Shown here one piece after another: positions 6,846 through 16,464 of a DNA stretch of 64,000 nt. Source of the stretch: JBCCOW01 sp038749105 (GTDB lineage Bacteria; Planctomycetota; Phycisphaerae; Phycisphaerales; Phycisphaeraceae); the NCBI GenBank assembly GCA_038749105.1, contig JBCDIM010000009.1, forward strand, positions 1-64,000. Direction: 5' to 3'. The translations under genes were made by a program, and so were the position numbers. The notes below the pieces were generated by a model that had not been told where the DNA came from, ran no database searches, and saw only the letters and a list, made by a program, of their open reading frames with translations. Each line of letters opens with the position of its first letter. Positions within the stretch are counted from its first letter, which is position 1.

Positions 6846-8441
6846 ATGGAGACGAGGACGGCAAAGCCTGGTGAGCGGTGGGTTCTATGGGGGGTTCTTG
6901 TCGGCCTTTTGGGGTTGGTGCTGATGGTGGGTTGGCGGCCGATCTCTGAGATCGTGCGGATCGGGTGGTCTGATGACAACAGCTCTTATGTGTTGGCGGT
7001 GCCGTTCTTGGCGGCGGTGTTGGCGTGGGGCCGGCGTCGTGAGGTGCGGGCCGCGGCGGCGACGCCGCGTTGGCGCTGGTTGGGCTTGGTGTTGATGGGG
7101 GCGGGGCTGGTCATGTACGTGGGCAGCTACGCCTGGGAATACGACTCGCTCTGGTACGCGAGCCCGGTGTTCATGGGTGCCGGCGCGATCGCGGTGGTGT
7201 TTGGTGGCGGGGTGCTGTGGGCGGCGTTGCCGGCCGCGGTCATGATGCTTTTCGTGGTGCCGATGCCCGCGGTGGCGGATCACCACATCTCACAGCCGAT
7301 GCAGAAGGTCGCATCGGTGACGACGACCGAGCTGCTCAATCTGTTTGGGGTGCCGGTCGTTCGGGACGGCAACCTGCTGAGCATCAACGGGGAGTCGGTA
7401 AACGTCGCGGAGGCGTGCAGCGGGATGCGGTCGGTCTTCGCGTTGTCCGTGCTGATTTACACCATGGTGTTTATCCGGCGGTACCGCTGGTATGTGCGGG
7501 TTTTGCTCGTCGTGGTTGCGCCTTTGATCGCGATGGCATGCAACCTTTTCAGGGTGGTGCCGGTAACGCTGGCGTATGGGCAGGGCGACTCGGCACTAGC
7601 GGATGCGTTGCACGATTGGTTGGGTTTCGTGGCTTTTGGGCTGGCGATCGTGATGTGCCTTGGGGTCGTAAGTGCGTTGCAGTGGGCGCGGGTTCCGGTG
7701 GTCACGCCGGCGTTACAAGCCGTTGCAAGTTCGGCGGCGTCGCGTCGCGTCGTGTCGGGCAGCAGATCGCTGGGTTTCCATGGCTGGGGCGCGATAGGTG
7801 CTTGCGTGGTGATGCTGGGCGGCATGGGTGCGGTGATCTATTCGCCGGGCGAGTTGCGGGAGGCTGATGCCTATCACGAGCGGGTTCGTCTGGCGATGGA
7901 TGGCCTGCCCATGGCCTTTGGACAGTGGCAGGGGACGTATGTGCCGCTGACCGCGCCGGCTCAGGAGGAGTTGAAGCCCAACGCCGTGTACAGCGTCGAG
8001 TTCCGAGACACAGTGTCGGGCAAGGCCTTCAAGGCGTCGCTGATCCACTGCCGGTACGCCCGGGACATGGGCATGCACTCGCCGCCGGTTTGCTACCCCA
8101 ACAGCGGCTGGCATATGGGCGGCGTCCAGAACCAGTCGTGGACCGGGGAGCGTGGGACGGTGTCGGGCAGCAAGTACGTCTTCCGCCGGCTGATCCAAGG
8201 GCGGATGATTCAGCTGCATGTGGCGAATTTTTACGTCCAGCACGACGGCGGTTTTTCGGTCGAAAACGAGGCGATCCGCGAACGGGCGAAGCTGCCTTGG
8301 CTTGACCGGTTCGGGGTCGCACAAGTTCAACTGGTGTTCGACATGCGCTTCTCGGAGTCGGAGCGTCAACGCGTCGTCGAGTCGTTCCTGGACCAGAGCT
8401 GGGACGCATTTGAGGTGATCCAATCGGGGAAGGTGTCATGA
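6846..8441 (+). CDS. Exosortase fused to a C-terminal EpsI-type domain
   Basis: This 531-residue membrane protein combines an N-terminal exosortase (about residues 10-290, eight or so membrane segments) with a C-terminal EpsI/DUF3485 domain (about 320-525). The catalytic triad is present: Cys191 in EACSGMR, Arg236 in CNLFRVVP and His256 in LHDWLGF. The EpsI part contains the typical HSPPVCYPNSGW segment. Exosortases cleave and transfer proteins with a C-terminal sorting tail (PEP-CTERM type) at the membrane and are found with exopolysaccharide genes, as here. The start is ATG 6846; GTG 6837 would add three residues. The stop overlaps the TPR gene start (ATGA), so the two are coupled. No sorting-tail substrate was found in the window. 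The exosortase subtype is not assigned. Confidence 0.93.
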   Translation: METRTAKPGERWVLWGVLVGLLGLVLMVGWRPISEIVRIGWSDDNSSYVLAVPFLAAVLAWGRRREVRAAAATPRWRWLGLVLMGAGLVMYVGSYAWEYDSLWYASPVFMGAGAIAVVFGGGVLWAALPAAVMMLFVVPMPAVADHHISQPMQKVASVTTTELLNLFGVPVVRDGNLLSINGESVNVAEACSGMRSVFALSVLIYTMVFIRRYRWYVRVLLVVVAPLIAMACNLFRVVPVTLAYGQGDSALADALHDWLGFVAFGLAIVMCLGVVSALQWARVPVVTPALQAVASSAASRRVVSGSRSLGFHGWGAIGACVVMLGGMGAVIYSPGELREADAYHERVRLAMDGLPMAFGQWQGTYVPLTAPAQEELKPNAVYSVEFRDTVSGKAFKASLIHCRYARDMGMHSPPVCYPNSGWHMGGVQNQSWTGERGTVSGSKYVFRRLIQGRMIQLHVANFYVQHDGGFSVENEAIRERAKLPWLDRFGVAQVQLVFDMRFSESERQRVVESFLDQSWDAFEVIQSGKVS

Positions 8442-11400
8442 GTCAGATTCCGGTAAAGCCTCAGCCCGAGGCGGGGTCAGATGACACGGCTGGGGTGGCG
8501 ACGCAGCCTCCGCCTGAGCCCACGCTTGAGGGGGAGGGCTCGGTGGAGATCCGAAGCTCGAGCGGGCGGCGTGGCTCGCGTGGGCCTTTCGGCCGATTCA
8601 AGGGCTGGCTGGTGACAAACTGGCGGCTCGCGGTTTTGATTGGGTTGGTGCTTGGCACGGCGGGCGGCATCGGTGGGTTCGCGGCCTGGCGCTACGCGGA
8701 TTGGCGTTTGGAGACCCGCGATATGCGCGAGGCGGGTTTCATTGCTTTCGACAGCCGTGAGTTCGGTAAGGCCGCCGAACTGTTGGGTGAGTACGTCTCG
8801 CGGCGGCCTGAAGACAGCAGCGCGCTGTTCCGGTTGGGCATGGCTCGGCTTCAGTCGGTGCCCGTGTCGCAGGACAGCCTGCACGAGGCCCGGGTTACGC
8901 TCCAGCAGGTTCTGGAGCTGGACAACGAAGACCACGCGGCCCGCCGGAGCCTGACGAATGTGCTGCTCCAGTTGGCACGGGTGGACGCGGGCTTCTTCGC
9001 TCAGGCTGAGGCGGAGGCTGCTGTGCTGTTCGGCGTGTATCCGCGGGACACCTATGCGTTCAGCGTATTGACGTCGCTGATGATGCGTGAGCGCCGCTTT
9101 GACGAGGCGATCGCTCTTGCGGACGGCGTGTTGAACGCCGAGGTGCTGCCCGAGCCCATGCGGGACGCGGCGATGCTGACCAAGGCTAGGTCTTATCAGC
9201 GCAAGGGCGAGCTCGAAGACGCGATCTTCTGGGCGGAGAACTGCGTCAAGGAGTCTGCCTCGAATCTTGAGGCACAACAGCTGTATCTGCAGCTGGCTGA
9301 ACAGCTCAACCGAGCCCCCGAGTCTTACGCAAGGCACGCCAAGCGTTTGTATGAAGCGCGGCCAGACGTGGCGATGAACAGGGTGATGTACGCGGCAGCC
9401 AACCAGGCGGCGGCACGCCGTGCGGTGGCGCGGCAGGACCGCGAGCTGGCGGAGCAGTATGGCCGGCAGGCGTTGGAGCTGCTGCGGGGCACGTCGGAGA
9501 TGGAGCTGACCTCCGAGGAGATGTCGCTGGTGCTGCGTCAGCTCGAACAGCTGCGGGCGACCAACGACGTGATGGGCTTTTTGGAGAGCCAGATCGGGCG
9601 GAGCGACGCGGGGTGGTTGCGTCGGGAGTACGGTCGCCGGGCGCTGCTGATGGGTGAGCCCGAAAAGGTGCTGGAGTACACCCAGGGCATCGACGCGACA
9701 TCCGCCGAGACGTCCGCGGAGCTGGTGGGGCTTCGCGTGTTGGCGTTGATCAGCAGCGGTGGCAACGCCGAGTCGGTCCGAGAGCTGCTTGCGGGTCTGG
9801 CAACCCGGGAAGGTGATGTGCTGGCGGATGCGTGGCTGATGCTGCTGTCTGGACAGGTCGCGGGCGTTCCGGCGGGCGAAGCGGCAGACTCGGCCGAGCG
9901 CTTGGCGGTGATCCGGGAGGCTTTGCGGATAGAGCCGCGTAACCCGTTCTTGTTGCGAATGCGGGGGCGGATCTTGGAGCAGCTTGGGCGGACGACAGCC
10001 TCTCGGACCTCATTCTCCGAAGCGGCACGCTGGGCACCGTACTGGCAGGATCCAGCGTTGGACCTGGCCCGCAGCTACGGGCGTTCGGGCCAGATCGATC
10101 TGATGCGGCGTTGGGCGGCGGACGGGGTACGGCGTCGACCGACGTTGGCTGCGGGTCAGCTGTTGCTGGTTGACGCCATGCTCCAGAGTGGTGAGCAGAT
10201 CGAGACGGATCGGCTAGATGACATGATGCGGGTGGTTGAGACGGCCCAGCGGCAAGACCGAACGCTGACACCGTTGCTGATCCGGCTGAAGCTCGCTTCG
10301 GGTGCCTCAGGCGAGGCGGAGCGGCTGCTTCAAGAGGCGTGGACGGACACATCGCTGACGGTTGCGATCCGGCGAGAGCTGGCAAGCGTCGCGGTGACCG
10401 AAAGGCTGGCGGGGGCTGCGGGTTATTTGGAGTCGCTCATGGGCGGCTCGGTGGATTTGGGGTTGGCTCGGCTTGAGCTATCGCTGGGCAGCGAGGACGC
10501 CGGTCTGGACGCGGCCCTGGAGCAGTTCGAGGCTCGGCGGGTTTCGTCGGCCAGCCCGGATGACCCGGCGTGGGCACTGGTGCGTGCCGCGGCTTTGCAG
10601 CGGGCGGGGCGTCCCGGTGTGCGGGAGCTTCTCGCCGCCGTCTCGGAAGCTCACCCGGATAATGCGCGGGTCCAATTCCAGGTACTGGGCTTTGAGCTGA
10701 TTTGGGACGACGTCACGGTCCTCGAGTCTGTCTTGGATAGGGCGCGTGCGGTGGCTGACCCGGACAGCGAACAGATCCGGCTAATGACGGCCCGTTATCA
10801 GTTGCAGTACACCGAGGACCCCGAGCAGTGGGGTGAGGCGGTGCGGTCGCTGTTGGGCATCGTCCGGTCCAACCCGCAGCACGCGCCGCTTGTGGCTCGA
10901 GGGCTCCTGATCCAGGCGACCTCGGTATTCAACCTCACCGAAGTCGAGGTTCAAGAGCGCAGCCGACTGCTGTCGGCTCGGCCGAACGACATGGAGAACC
11001 TGTTGTCCATCACGCGCCGGCTCTCGCACCTCAGACGCGACCGTATGGTTGAACGTCTGCTTAATCGGGTCGCCGAGAACCCGGCAGTAGACGCGTATGA
11101 GGTGACGCGGGTGGTGGCTGTGAATCACGCAGACGCTCGGAAGTTTGACCGGGCGATCCAGGCGTTTGAGCGGTATTACGTTGATTTGGGTCAGCCAACG
11201 CCGCCGGATGCGCTCTTGGGGTCGCTATACGTGCGTGCGAATCGGACCCAGCGTGCTCAGGCGATTGCTGATGCGTTAATTGCTGCCGGGAGTCCGGAGG
11301 AAATTGTGCAGGGCGCGAGCCTGTTGGCGCAGTCCGGTGATTCCAGCCGAGTGTCCGAGCTGATTGCAGGGCTTGAAGACCGCGAGATGTCGGCCGCGGA

Positions 11401-12946
11401 CCGCGAGGTGACACGGTCTCGTCTACACGCGATCCTCAATGATGGGGCGGCGTCGATCGCGTCGCTGCGTGCAGCGATGTCGGCATCTCCCGATGACATC
11501 AGCTATCGGCTGGAGCTGATCCGTCTGTATCTCAACGACGCGCGTGTCGATGACGTGGTGCGTCTGGCGACGGAAGCTCCGCAGCCGGACGCGAGGTTCA
11601 CGCTCTTGGCGTCTCGTCCTGACCTGGTGCGGGCGTCACTCCGAGACCTGCGGTCGTCCCAAGTGCTTGTGGAGATGCTGGCGTCGCAGCAGCGGGTTGA
11701 GCTGGACACACCGGTGTTGGAGAAACTGGTGCAGCTTTCGAGTGCGTCCGATGCCGAGCGCGGTGCATTGATCGATGGATTAGTTCAGCAAGTGGATCGC
11801 TACCCGCGCCGGCTCGCACCGCAAGTTGCGGTGTTGAGCTGGTTGATTGAGGACGAGCGTTGGTCAGCGGTGGTCCGGCGGGTCCAGCGCGTGAGCCTGC
11901 TGTTTCCTGATCAGACGGTGCTGTTCTCCGCGGGTGCGTCGGCCTTGTTGCGAGCGGGTCAAGTCAACGATGCACGGAGCTTGGCGTTGGGTTGGCGGAA
12001 CCGGCTCGGTGATCCTTGGCCTGCGGACCAGACCTTGATCCGGATTAGCGGCCTGAGGGCACCCCAAAGCGAGGGCGGTGACGTGCGGGAAAGCCTCGGG
12101 TCCTATCTGGAAAGAGTCGAATCAGCCCCGTCTGAGGACCCGCGGGTCACACGTGCTGTGGCGTTAGAGCTCTTGCGGGCCGGGCGGGTCGCGGATGTGG
12201 TGGCGATTTACGGAGCGTTGCCGCCGGACGACCAGTCGTGGATCCAGGCTTGGCCGGCGATGGTCAGGGTGGTGGCGGAGGACCAGGCGTTGGCGCAGAC
12301 GTTTATCGATGCGGCGGCGTCGGTGGCCGGGGATGCCTCCACCGATGAGGTCACTATTACTCAGGCGTTGGCTTGGCGGAATGTGGCGTCGGTGGCCGGC
12401 GGTGGGGGGGCTGAGGCGCGGAACAACGCGCGGCTGCTGCTGCGTCCGCTTGTGGATCGCCAAGACGCTCCGACGCTGGCGCTGAACCTCTACGGCAACC
12501 TGGCGCTGGAGGATCAGCGAGACGCCGACGCGGTGGATGCCTTCACCAAGCTGCTGGCCCAGAACCCCGACGATATTGCGGCCAAGAACAATTTGGCGAT
12601 GGCCCTGATGCAGAAGGGCAAAGATCTGGAGCGAGCGGAGGTCCTGGCACGCGAGGCGTTGGAAGCGATGCCGGGGCAGCCGGCGGTGCTGGATACGATC
12701 GCCCGGGTACTCGCGGCTCAGGATCGCCCCGCCGAAGCGCTGCCGTATCTGGAAGACGCGGTGCGACGGCAGCCCGGGGTTGCGGACTGGCAGCTGTTTC
12801 GGGCCGAGCTCTTGTTGGATCTGGGCCGGCAGGACGAGGCCCGTGAAGCCGTTAGCATTATCCGGACGACGTTTGTCGCGGATCGGCTCAGCTCCGACGA
12901 GCGAGACCGGCTCAGCTCGCTGGAATCTCGGCTGCGGCTGGGGTGA
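8438..12946 (+). CDS. Giant membrane-anchored TPR protein of the exosortase locus
   Basis: This 1502-residue protein has a disordered, basic N-terminus (1-60), one membrane segment (about 62-84, WRLAVLIGLVLGTAGGIGGFA) and then a very long helical region. TPR-like repeats run from about residue 95 to the end, clearest at 95-200 and at the C-terminus (NNLAMALMQKGKDLERAEVLAREALEAMPG and the two repeats after it). The architecture resembles the TPR proteins encoded beside exosortases (PrsT-like) but is longer and uses a membrane anchor instead of a lipobox. A periplasmic scaffold role for glycan export is inferred. It overlaps the exosortase stop by four bases. No frameshift or internal stop is evident over 4.5 kb. 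Confidence 0.88.
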   Translation: MSQIPVKPQPEAGSDDTAGVATQPPPEPTLEGEGSVEIRSSSGRRGSRGPFGRFKGWLVTNWRLAVLIGLVLGTAGGIGGFAAWRYADWRLETRDMREAGFIAFDSREFGKAAELLGEYVSRRPEDSSALFRLGMARLQSVPVSQDSLHEARVTLQQVLELDNEDHAARRSLTNVLLQLARVDAGFFAQAEAEAAVLFGVYPRDTYAFSVLTSLMMRERRFDEAIALADGVLNAEVLPEPMRDAAMLTKARSYQRKGELEDAIFWAENCVKESASNLEAQQLYLQLAEQLNRAPESYARHAKRLYEARPDVAMNRVMYAAANQAAARRAVARQDRELAEQYGRQALELLRGTSEMELTSEEMSLVLRQLEQLRATNDVMGFLESQIGRSDAGWLRREYGRRALLMGEPEKVLEYTQGIDATSAETSAELVGLRVLALISSGGNAESVRELLAGLATREGDVLADAWLMLLSGQVAGVPAGEAADSAERLAVIREALRIEPRNPFLLRMRGRILEQLGRTTASRTSFSEAARWAPYWQDPALDLARSYGRSGQIDLMRRWAADGVRRRPTLAAGQLLLVDAMLQSGEQIETDRLDDMMRVVETAQRQDRTLTPLLIRLKLASGASGEAERLLQEAWTDTSLTVAIRRELASVAVTERLAGAAGYLESLMGGSVDLGLARLELSLGSEDAGLDAALEQFEARRVSSASPDDPAWALVRAAALQRAGRPGVRELLAAVSEAHPDNARVQFQVLGFELIWDDVTVLESVLDRARAVADPDSEQIRLMTARYQLQYTEDPEQWGEAVRSLLGIVRSNPQHAPLVARGLLIQATSVFNLTEVEVQERSRLLSARPNDMENLLSITRRLSHLRRDRMVERLLNRVAENPAVDAYEVTRVVAVNHADARKFDRAIQAFERYYVDLGQPTPPDALLGSLYVRANRTQRAQAIADALIAAGSPEEIVQGASLLAQSGDSSRVSELIAGLEDREMSAADREVTRSRLHAILNDGAASIASLRAAMSASPDDISYRLELIRLYLNDARVDDVVRLATEAPQPDARFTLLASRPDLVRASLRDLRSSQVLVEMLASQQRVELDTPVLEKLVQLSSASDAERGALIDGLVQQVDRYPRRLAPQVAVLSWLIEDERWSAVVRRVQRVSLLFPDQTVLFSAGASALLRAGQVNDARSLALGWRNRLGDPWPADQTLIRISGLRAPQSEGGDVRESLGSYLERVESAPSEDPRVTRAVALELLRAGRVADVVAIYGALPPDDQSWIQAWPAMVRVVAEDQALAQTFIDAAASVAGDASTDEVTITQALAWRNVASVAGGGGAEARNNARLLLRPLVDRQDAPTLALNLYGNLALEDQRDADAVDAFTKLLAQNPDDIAAKNNLAMALMQKGKDLERAEVLAREALEAMPGQPAVLDTIARVLAAQDRPAEALPYLEDAVRRQPGVADWQLFRAELLLDLGRQDEAREAVSIIRTTFVADRLSSDERDRLSSLESRLRLG

Positions 12947-13417
12947 TCGGCCTTATTATCCGTGGCTTTGGGGCGACACACATCAGCAGTGAACGTCACA
13001 GGCGTAGGCTAGCGGTTCAGCAGAGCTTGCTAACAGCCGACCTGCAGGGTAGGAGCGTGATCAGCAGCAGGCACGGTGGGCCCCGCCTCGCCCCTATCGT
13101 GGTGGGGGCCGGTGGAATCGCCCAAATCGGTCGGCGCAAGTCATGAACCTTCCCAATTTGCCGTGCATCATCTATAAAGTGTGCGATAGAGAGGGGCCCT
13201 GAGGCCGCATCCTAGCCTGCATTGGATGCGCTAAGCATAGACCAAAAAACACCTTACGGCCAATACCGTGCTCCTGTGAGAGCACCCGCACCGCAGTGAA
13301 TTCAGAGAACAAACTGGCCTTCTGGGGCTTCGCATGGCAGGATACGGTGCTGCGACAGTGCCAGGGCGGATCCAAGGCGCTGCGAACGGGGTGAAACGAA
13401 CGAAATGGAAGGCGATT
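12947..13417. other. 470-bp intergenic region before the Wzc-like gene
   Basis: No gene is supported. The stretch carries a plausible promoter at 13150-13178 and a GC-rich imperfect inverted repeat around 13080-13115 (GGCCCC and GGGGCC arms) that could be a weak terminator for the TPR gene but lacks a T-run. Confidence 0.4.
13150..13178 (+). promoter_or_regulatory. Candidate promoter for the Wzc-like kinase gene
   Basis: TTCCCA (13150-13155) and TATAAA (13173-13178) are separated by 17 bases. The -10 box matches five of six consensus positions and the -35 four of six. The implied leader is about 230 nt. Confidence 0.4.
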
Positions 13418-15721
13418 GTGGATAATCCAGAGAGGAGTTTGAACGGCGGGATGGTGCCCAATGGCTATGCCAACGGTCATGGCGGTGTGCCTGAGGCTTA
13501 TCCCGTAGAGGCGGTCCGCTTGGCTCCCGAAGTCATACGGACACCGGCGGAGTCCGGTGGTGGCAAACTGAATATTTTTGGAGTGCTGTGGGGGCGGAAG
13601 ATCATCATTGTGCTTTGTCTACTGCTCGGCACGGCTGCTGCGTGGGCGTACGGGACACGGCTCACTGATCAGTACAGCAGCAGTTCGCTGGTATACATCG
13701 AGCGCAAGGCGCCCCGTATCATCACTTATGACGATATGGCCATGTCCATTAATCAGGGGCTAACGGCGCAGGTGCAGATCATGCAGTCCTCGACGCTGAT
13801 CAGCGAGGCCATCGATCTGCCGACGATGCAGCAGAGTGCCCTGGTGCAGAACCGCCGCGAGGGCTTGCCGGGCTTCATCCGGGGTGGGCTGAGTGTGAGG
13901 CCCTCGAGTACCGGCGACCTCCTGACCGTATCGTTCACCTCGTCGAACCCGCAGAACAACGCGGTGATTGTCAACAGCGTGGTTGAGGCTTACATCAACT
14001 ACCACAACAACAAACGGCGTTCGACGGCGGCGGACGTCCTCAAGATCCTTCGCGATGAAAAGGATCAGCTTGAACAGGAGTTCGAGGACCTCAACCGTGA
14101 GATGCTCAAGTTCAAGCAGGACCGCAGCACGATCACGTTCGACGATGCCTCGGTCAGCCCCGAGATCTCCCGCCTTCAGCGTCTGTCCACTGAGCTAACC
14201 AATGCCCAGCTGCGGACGATCCAGACGCGGATGGACCTGGAAGCGGCCCAGACGGTGAAAGACGACCCCGAACAGCTGGAGTCGCTGATCGAGCAATCCA
14301 AGCTGGCGGGCAACATTATCGCCGCGTCGGTTTCCAACGATATCCAGCTCGAGGGCCAGATTACTCGTCTCAAGCGTGCGATCAAGGCGGTCAGTCTGCA
14401 GCACGGCGAACAGCATCACATGACCAAATCGATGGCCGCCAACCTGCTCGTCCTGGAAGGCGAGCTTGAGGGCAAGCAGGGCACCGCCTCGGATCGCTAT
14501 ATCGAAACCCTCAACGCTCGGCATCAAGATGCACTGAAGGTCGAGAAGACCATGCAGACGGAGTACGAGGAGCAGCGGATCCGTGCGATGCAGCAGGATA
14601 TCCAGCAGACCGAATACAACATGATGACGATTGTGGCCAAGCGCATCAATCGGCAGATCGACATCATTGATAGCCGGATCAAGCAGCTGAACGTGACCGA
14701 AGACACCGGCGTGTTGACGATCTCGGTGCTCGAACCGGCGGTAGCGTCTACAGCGGTCGTGGCTCCTAACCGCCAGCAGATCTGGGCGATGGGGGCGTTG
14801 CTGGGGTTGATGGTCGGTGTGGGCATCGCTTTCTTGCTCGACTGGTTAGATGACCGGGTGCGTTCGGCCGACGAGCTGACCGACCACCTGGGCCTGGCGG
14901 TCTTGGGCACGCTGCCGAAGGTCGATAAGCCGGCGAGCGGCATGATGGGATTGGTGCTGCAGCATGAGCCAAGGTCGGCGATCGCCGAGGGCTACCGGAC
15001 CATCCGGACGGCTCTGCACTTCGGGACGCTGCGGACCGGTGGTCGTACGATCCTGGTCACGTCCCCACAGGCCGGTGATGGCAAGTCGACCGTGGTGAGC
15101 AACCTCGCAACGGCCTTCGCGCAGACCGGGGCCCGCACGCTGATCGTGGACGCTGACTGCCGTAAGCCTCTGCAGCACAAGCTCCACGGGTTGCGGAACA
15201 AGGTCGGGTTGACGTCGGTGCTCAACGAGGAGCTGACGCTGGACGAAGCGATCCAGGCAACGGGCGTGCCGTCGATGGACCTGCTTTCATGCGGCCCGTT
15301 GCCGAGCAACCCCGCGGAGCTGTTGAACACCGCGTTGTTTGAGCAGCTGCTCATCGAGCTGACTGATCGTTACGACCGCGTCATTATCGATTCTCCGCCG
15401 GTGGTGGCGGTAAACGACGCCCGTGTGATCGCGGCTTTGGCGGACGCCACGCTCATGCTGGTGAAGTCCGAGGCCTCGCGTCGCAAGGTGGTCAACACCG
15501 CGGTGCTCGCGCTCGAGTCGGTGGGTGCTCGGATTGTCGGTGTGGTCGTCAACTGCGTGACCCCTGGGCGTGGCCGTTACGGGGCATATGGGCCCTACGG
15601 CTACTACGGGCACGGCCAAGGCTACGAGTCAGCACCGACCAGTTCGGGCTTGCTTGAAGCGGGCATGACGCTTGACGACGACGCGCTCCGCACGAGCAGA
15701 TCGCAGGAGATCAAGCCCTAA
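13418..15721 (+). CDS. Wzc-type polysaccharide copolymerase with C-terminal tyrosine kinase
   Basis: This is a 767-residue inner-membrane protein of the Wzz/Wzc (BY-kinase) class, which controls chain length and export of polysaccharide. It has a Wzz domain with first membrane segment IIIVLCLLLGTAAAWAYG, a long coiled-coil periplasmic part rich in Gln/Glu, a second segment (MGALLGLMVGVGIAFLLDWL), and a cytoplasmic kinase domain. The kinase shows Walker A GDGKST near residue 555, Walker A' TLIVDADCRKP and Walker B VIIDSPPV. A C-terminal tyrosine cluster (YGAYGPYGYYGHGQGY) is the expected autophosphorylation tail. Start: GTG 13418 with AAGG upstream is preferred; an upstream in-frame codon at 13334 or ATG 13452 are alternatives. 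A 740-bp gap separates it from the operon it presumably serves. Confidence 0.92.
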   Translation: MDNPERSLNGGMVPNGYANGHGGVPEAYPVEAVRLAPEVIRTPAESGGGKLNIFGVLWGRKIIIVLCLLLGTAAAWAYGTRLTDQYSSSSLVYIERKAPRIITYDDMAMSINQGLTAQVQIMQSSTLISEAIDLPTMQQSALVQNRREGLPGFIRGGLSVRPSSTGDLLTVSFTSSNPQNNAVIVNSVVEAYINYHNNKRRSTAADVLKILRDEKDQLEQEFEDLNREMLKFKQDRSTITFDDASVSPEISRLQRLSTELTNAQLRTIQTRMDLEAAQTVKDDPEQLESLIEQSKLAGNIIAASVSNDIQLEGQITRLKRAIKAVSLQHGEQHHMTKSMAANLLVLEGELEGKQGTASDRYIETLNARHQDALKVEKTMQTEYEEQRIRAMQQDIQQTEYNMMTIVAKRINRQIDIIDSRIKQLNVTEDTGVLTISVLEPAVASTAVVAPNRQQIWAMGALLGLMVGVGIAFLLDWLDDRVRSADELTDHLGLAVLGTLPKVDKPASGMMGLVLQHEPRSAIAEGYRTIRTALHFGTLRTGGRTILVTSPQAGDGKSTVVSNLATAFAQTGARTLIVDADCRKPLQHKLHGLRNKVGLTSVLNEELTLDEAIQATGVPSMDLLSCGPLPSNPAELLNTALFEQLLIELTDRYDRVIIDSPPVVAVNDARVIAALADATLMLVKSEASRRKVVNTAVLALESVGARIVGVVVNCVTPGRGRYGAYGPYGYYGHGQGYESAPTSSGLLEAGMTLDDDALRTSRSQEIKP

Positions 15722-16464
15722 TGCTGCGGGCACGCGGGTCGTTTTGGGATGCGGTGGATAGGCTCGCGGACCGCAAGGCTCTGAGGGTTGGTCAGTCGCC
15801 GTGCCGTTGGGGTCGTGGCGGGCGGGCATGCTCACAGACATCTCGATTCTTGAGTGAGCACACGGGCGAGTGTGAGGCGGTGGCGATGGATGCCGGGCGA
15901 CCTGTAAAGCTGGGGGGGATAATCCGTCCTGGAAGACCAACAGCCGATCGCATTGAGCTGTTTTCCCCGATCCGTTCAGAGAAATTGGCGTCCGGGGTGG
16001 ATCCGCATATGCTTCGACGCATGACCAGTAGGGCTACCACCTTAAAAGACAACGCCCTAAAGGTTCTGGGATCCGGCGCTCCTGTGCCTAAGGCCGAACG
16101 GACGCATGGGCTTGCTCGTTTGCGTTTGGATCGAGGCTGGGGTTTCCCAAAGCAAGGGCTAGGCGTGGGGTGCAAGACCGGTGGGATACCGACAGCTGAC
16201 GGGTCTGGATGGCCTGTTCCTGCGACGGTGTTACACAGGCCGGGGATGACCGGTCGGGGGGAGGATCGATCGGACTGCAGGGGGATATCGGCGGCGTAAA
16301 GCGTTCGCTGGTCTCCTCGTGAAGCGGTTCCGTGAGGGTTTTTGCGAAGTGTCGGTGCACCGACAGGGACGGAGTTTGCGCAAATCCCATGCTGGGTACT
16401 AGGTTCGATGTGAACCTGCCCGAAGTCTTGAGAGACCCGTAGAAAAGCGGGCATGTAGCTACTC
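15722..16464. other. 740-bp non-coding leader before the NusG-like gene
   Basis: No convincing gene is visible; the open frames here (plus 15721-16299, minus 15792-16604) lack ribosome sites and have unnatural composition. The length, the position directly before a NusG paralogue that heads a 29-kb operon, and a 16-bp perfect palindrome near its end suggest a regulatory leader. A small hairpin CCCG-TAGAAAAG-CGGG lies about 20 bases before the start at 16465. The promoter was not located with confidence. Confidence 0.5.
16350..16365. promoter_or_regulatory. 16-bp perfect palindrome, operator candidate
   Basis: TGTCGGTGCACCGACA reads identically on both strands, 100 bases before the NusG-like gene. 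It has no T-run, so it is not a terminator; a dimeric repressor or activator site is the simplest reading. Confidence 0.45.

Noticed and set aside
15876..15886. GGCGGTGGCGA, 9 of 11 match to the enterobacterial ops element (GGCGGTAGCGT)
   Set aside because: In such GC-rich DNA this word is expected often; it lies 590 bp before the NusG-like gene, and ops recognition is not known to hold for distant NusG paralogues.
15721..16299. Plus-strand 192-residue reading frame after the Wzc-like gene
   Set aside because: No ribosome site of its own, no domain pattern, overlaps another frame on the opposite strand; composition reads as non-coding.
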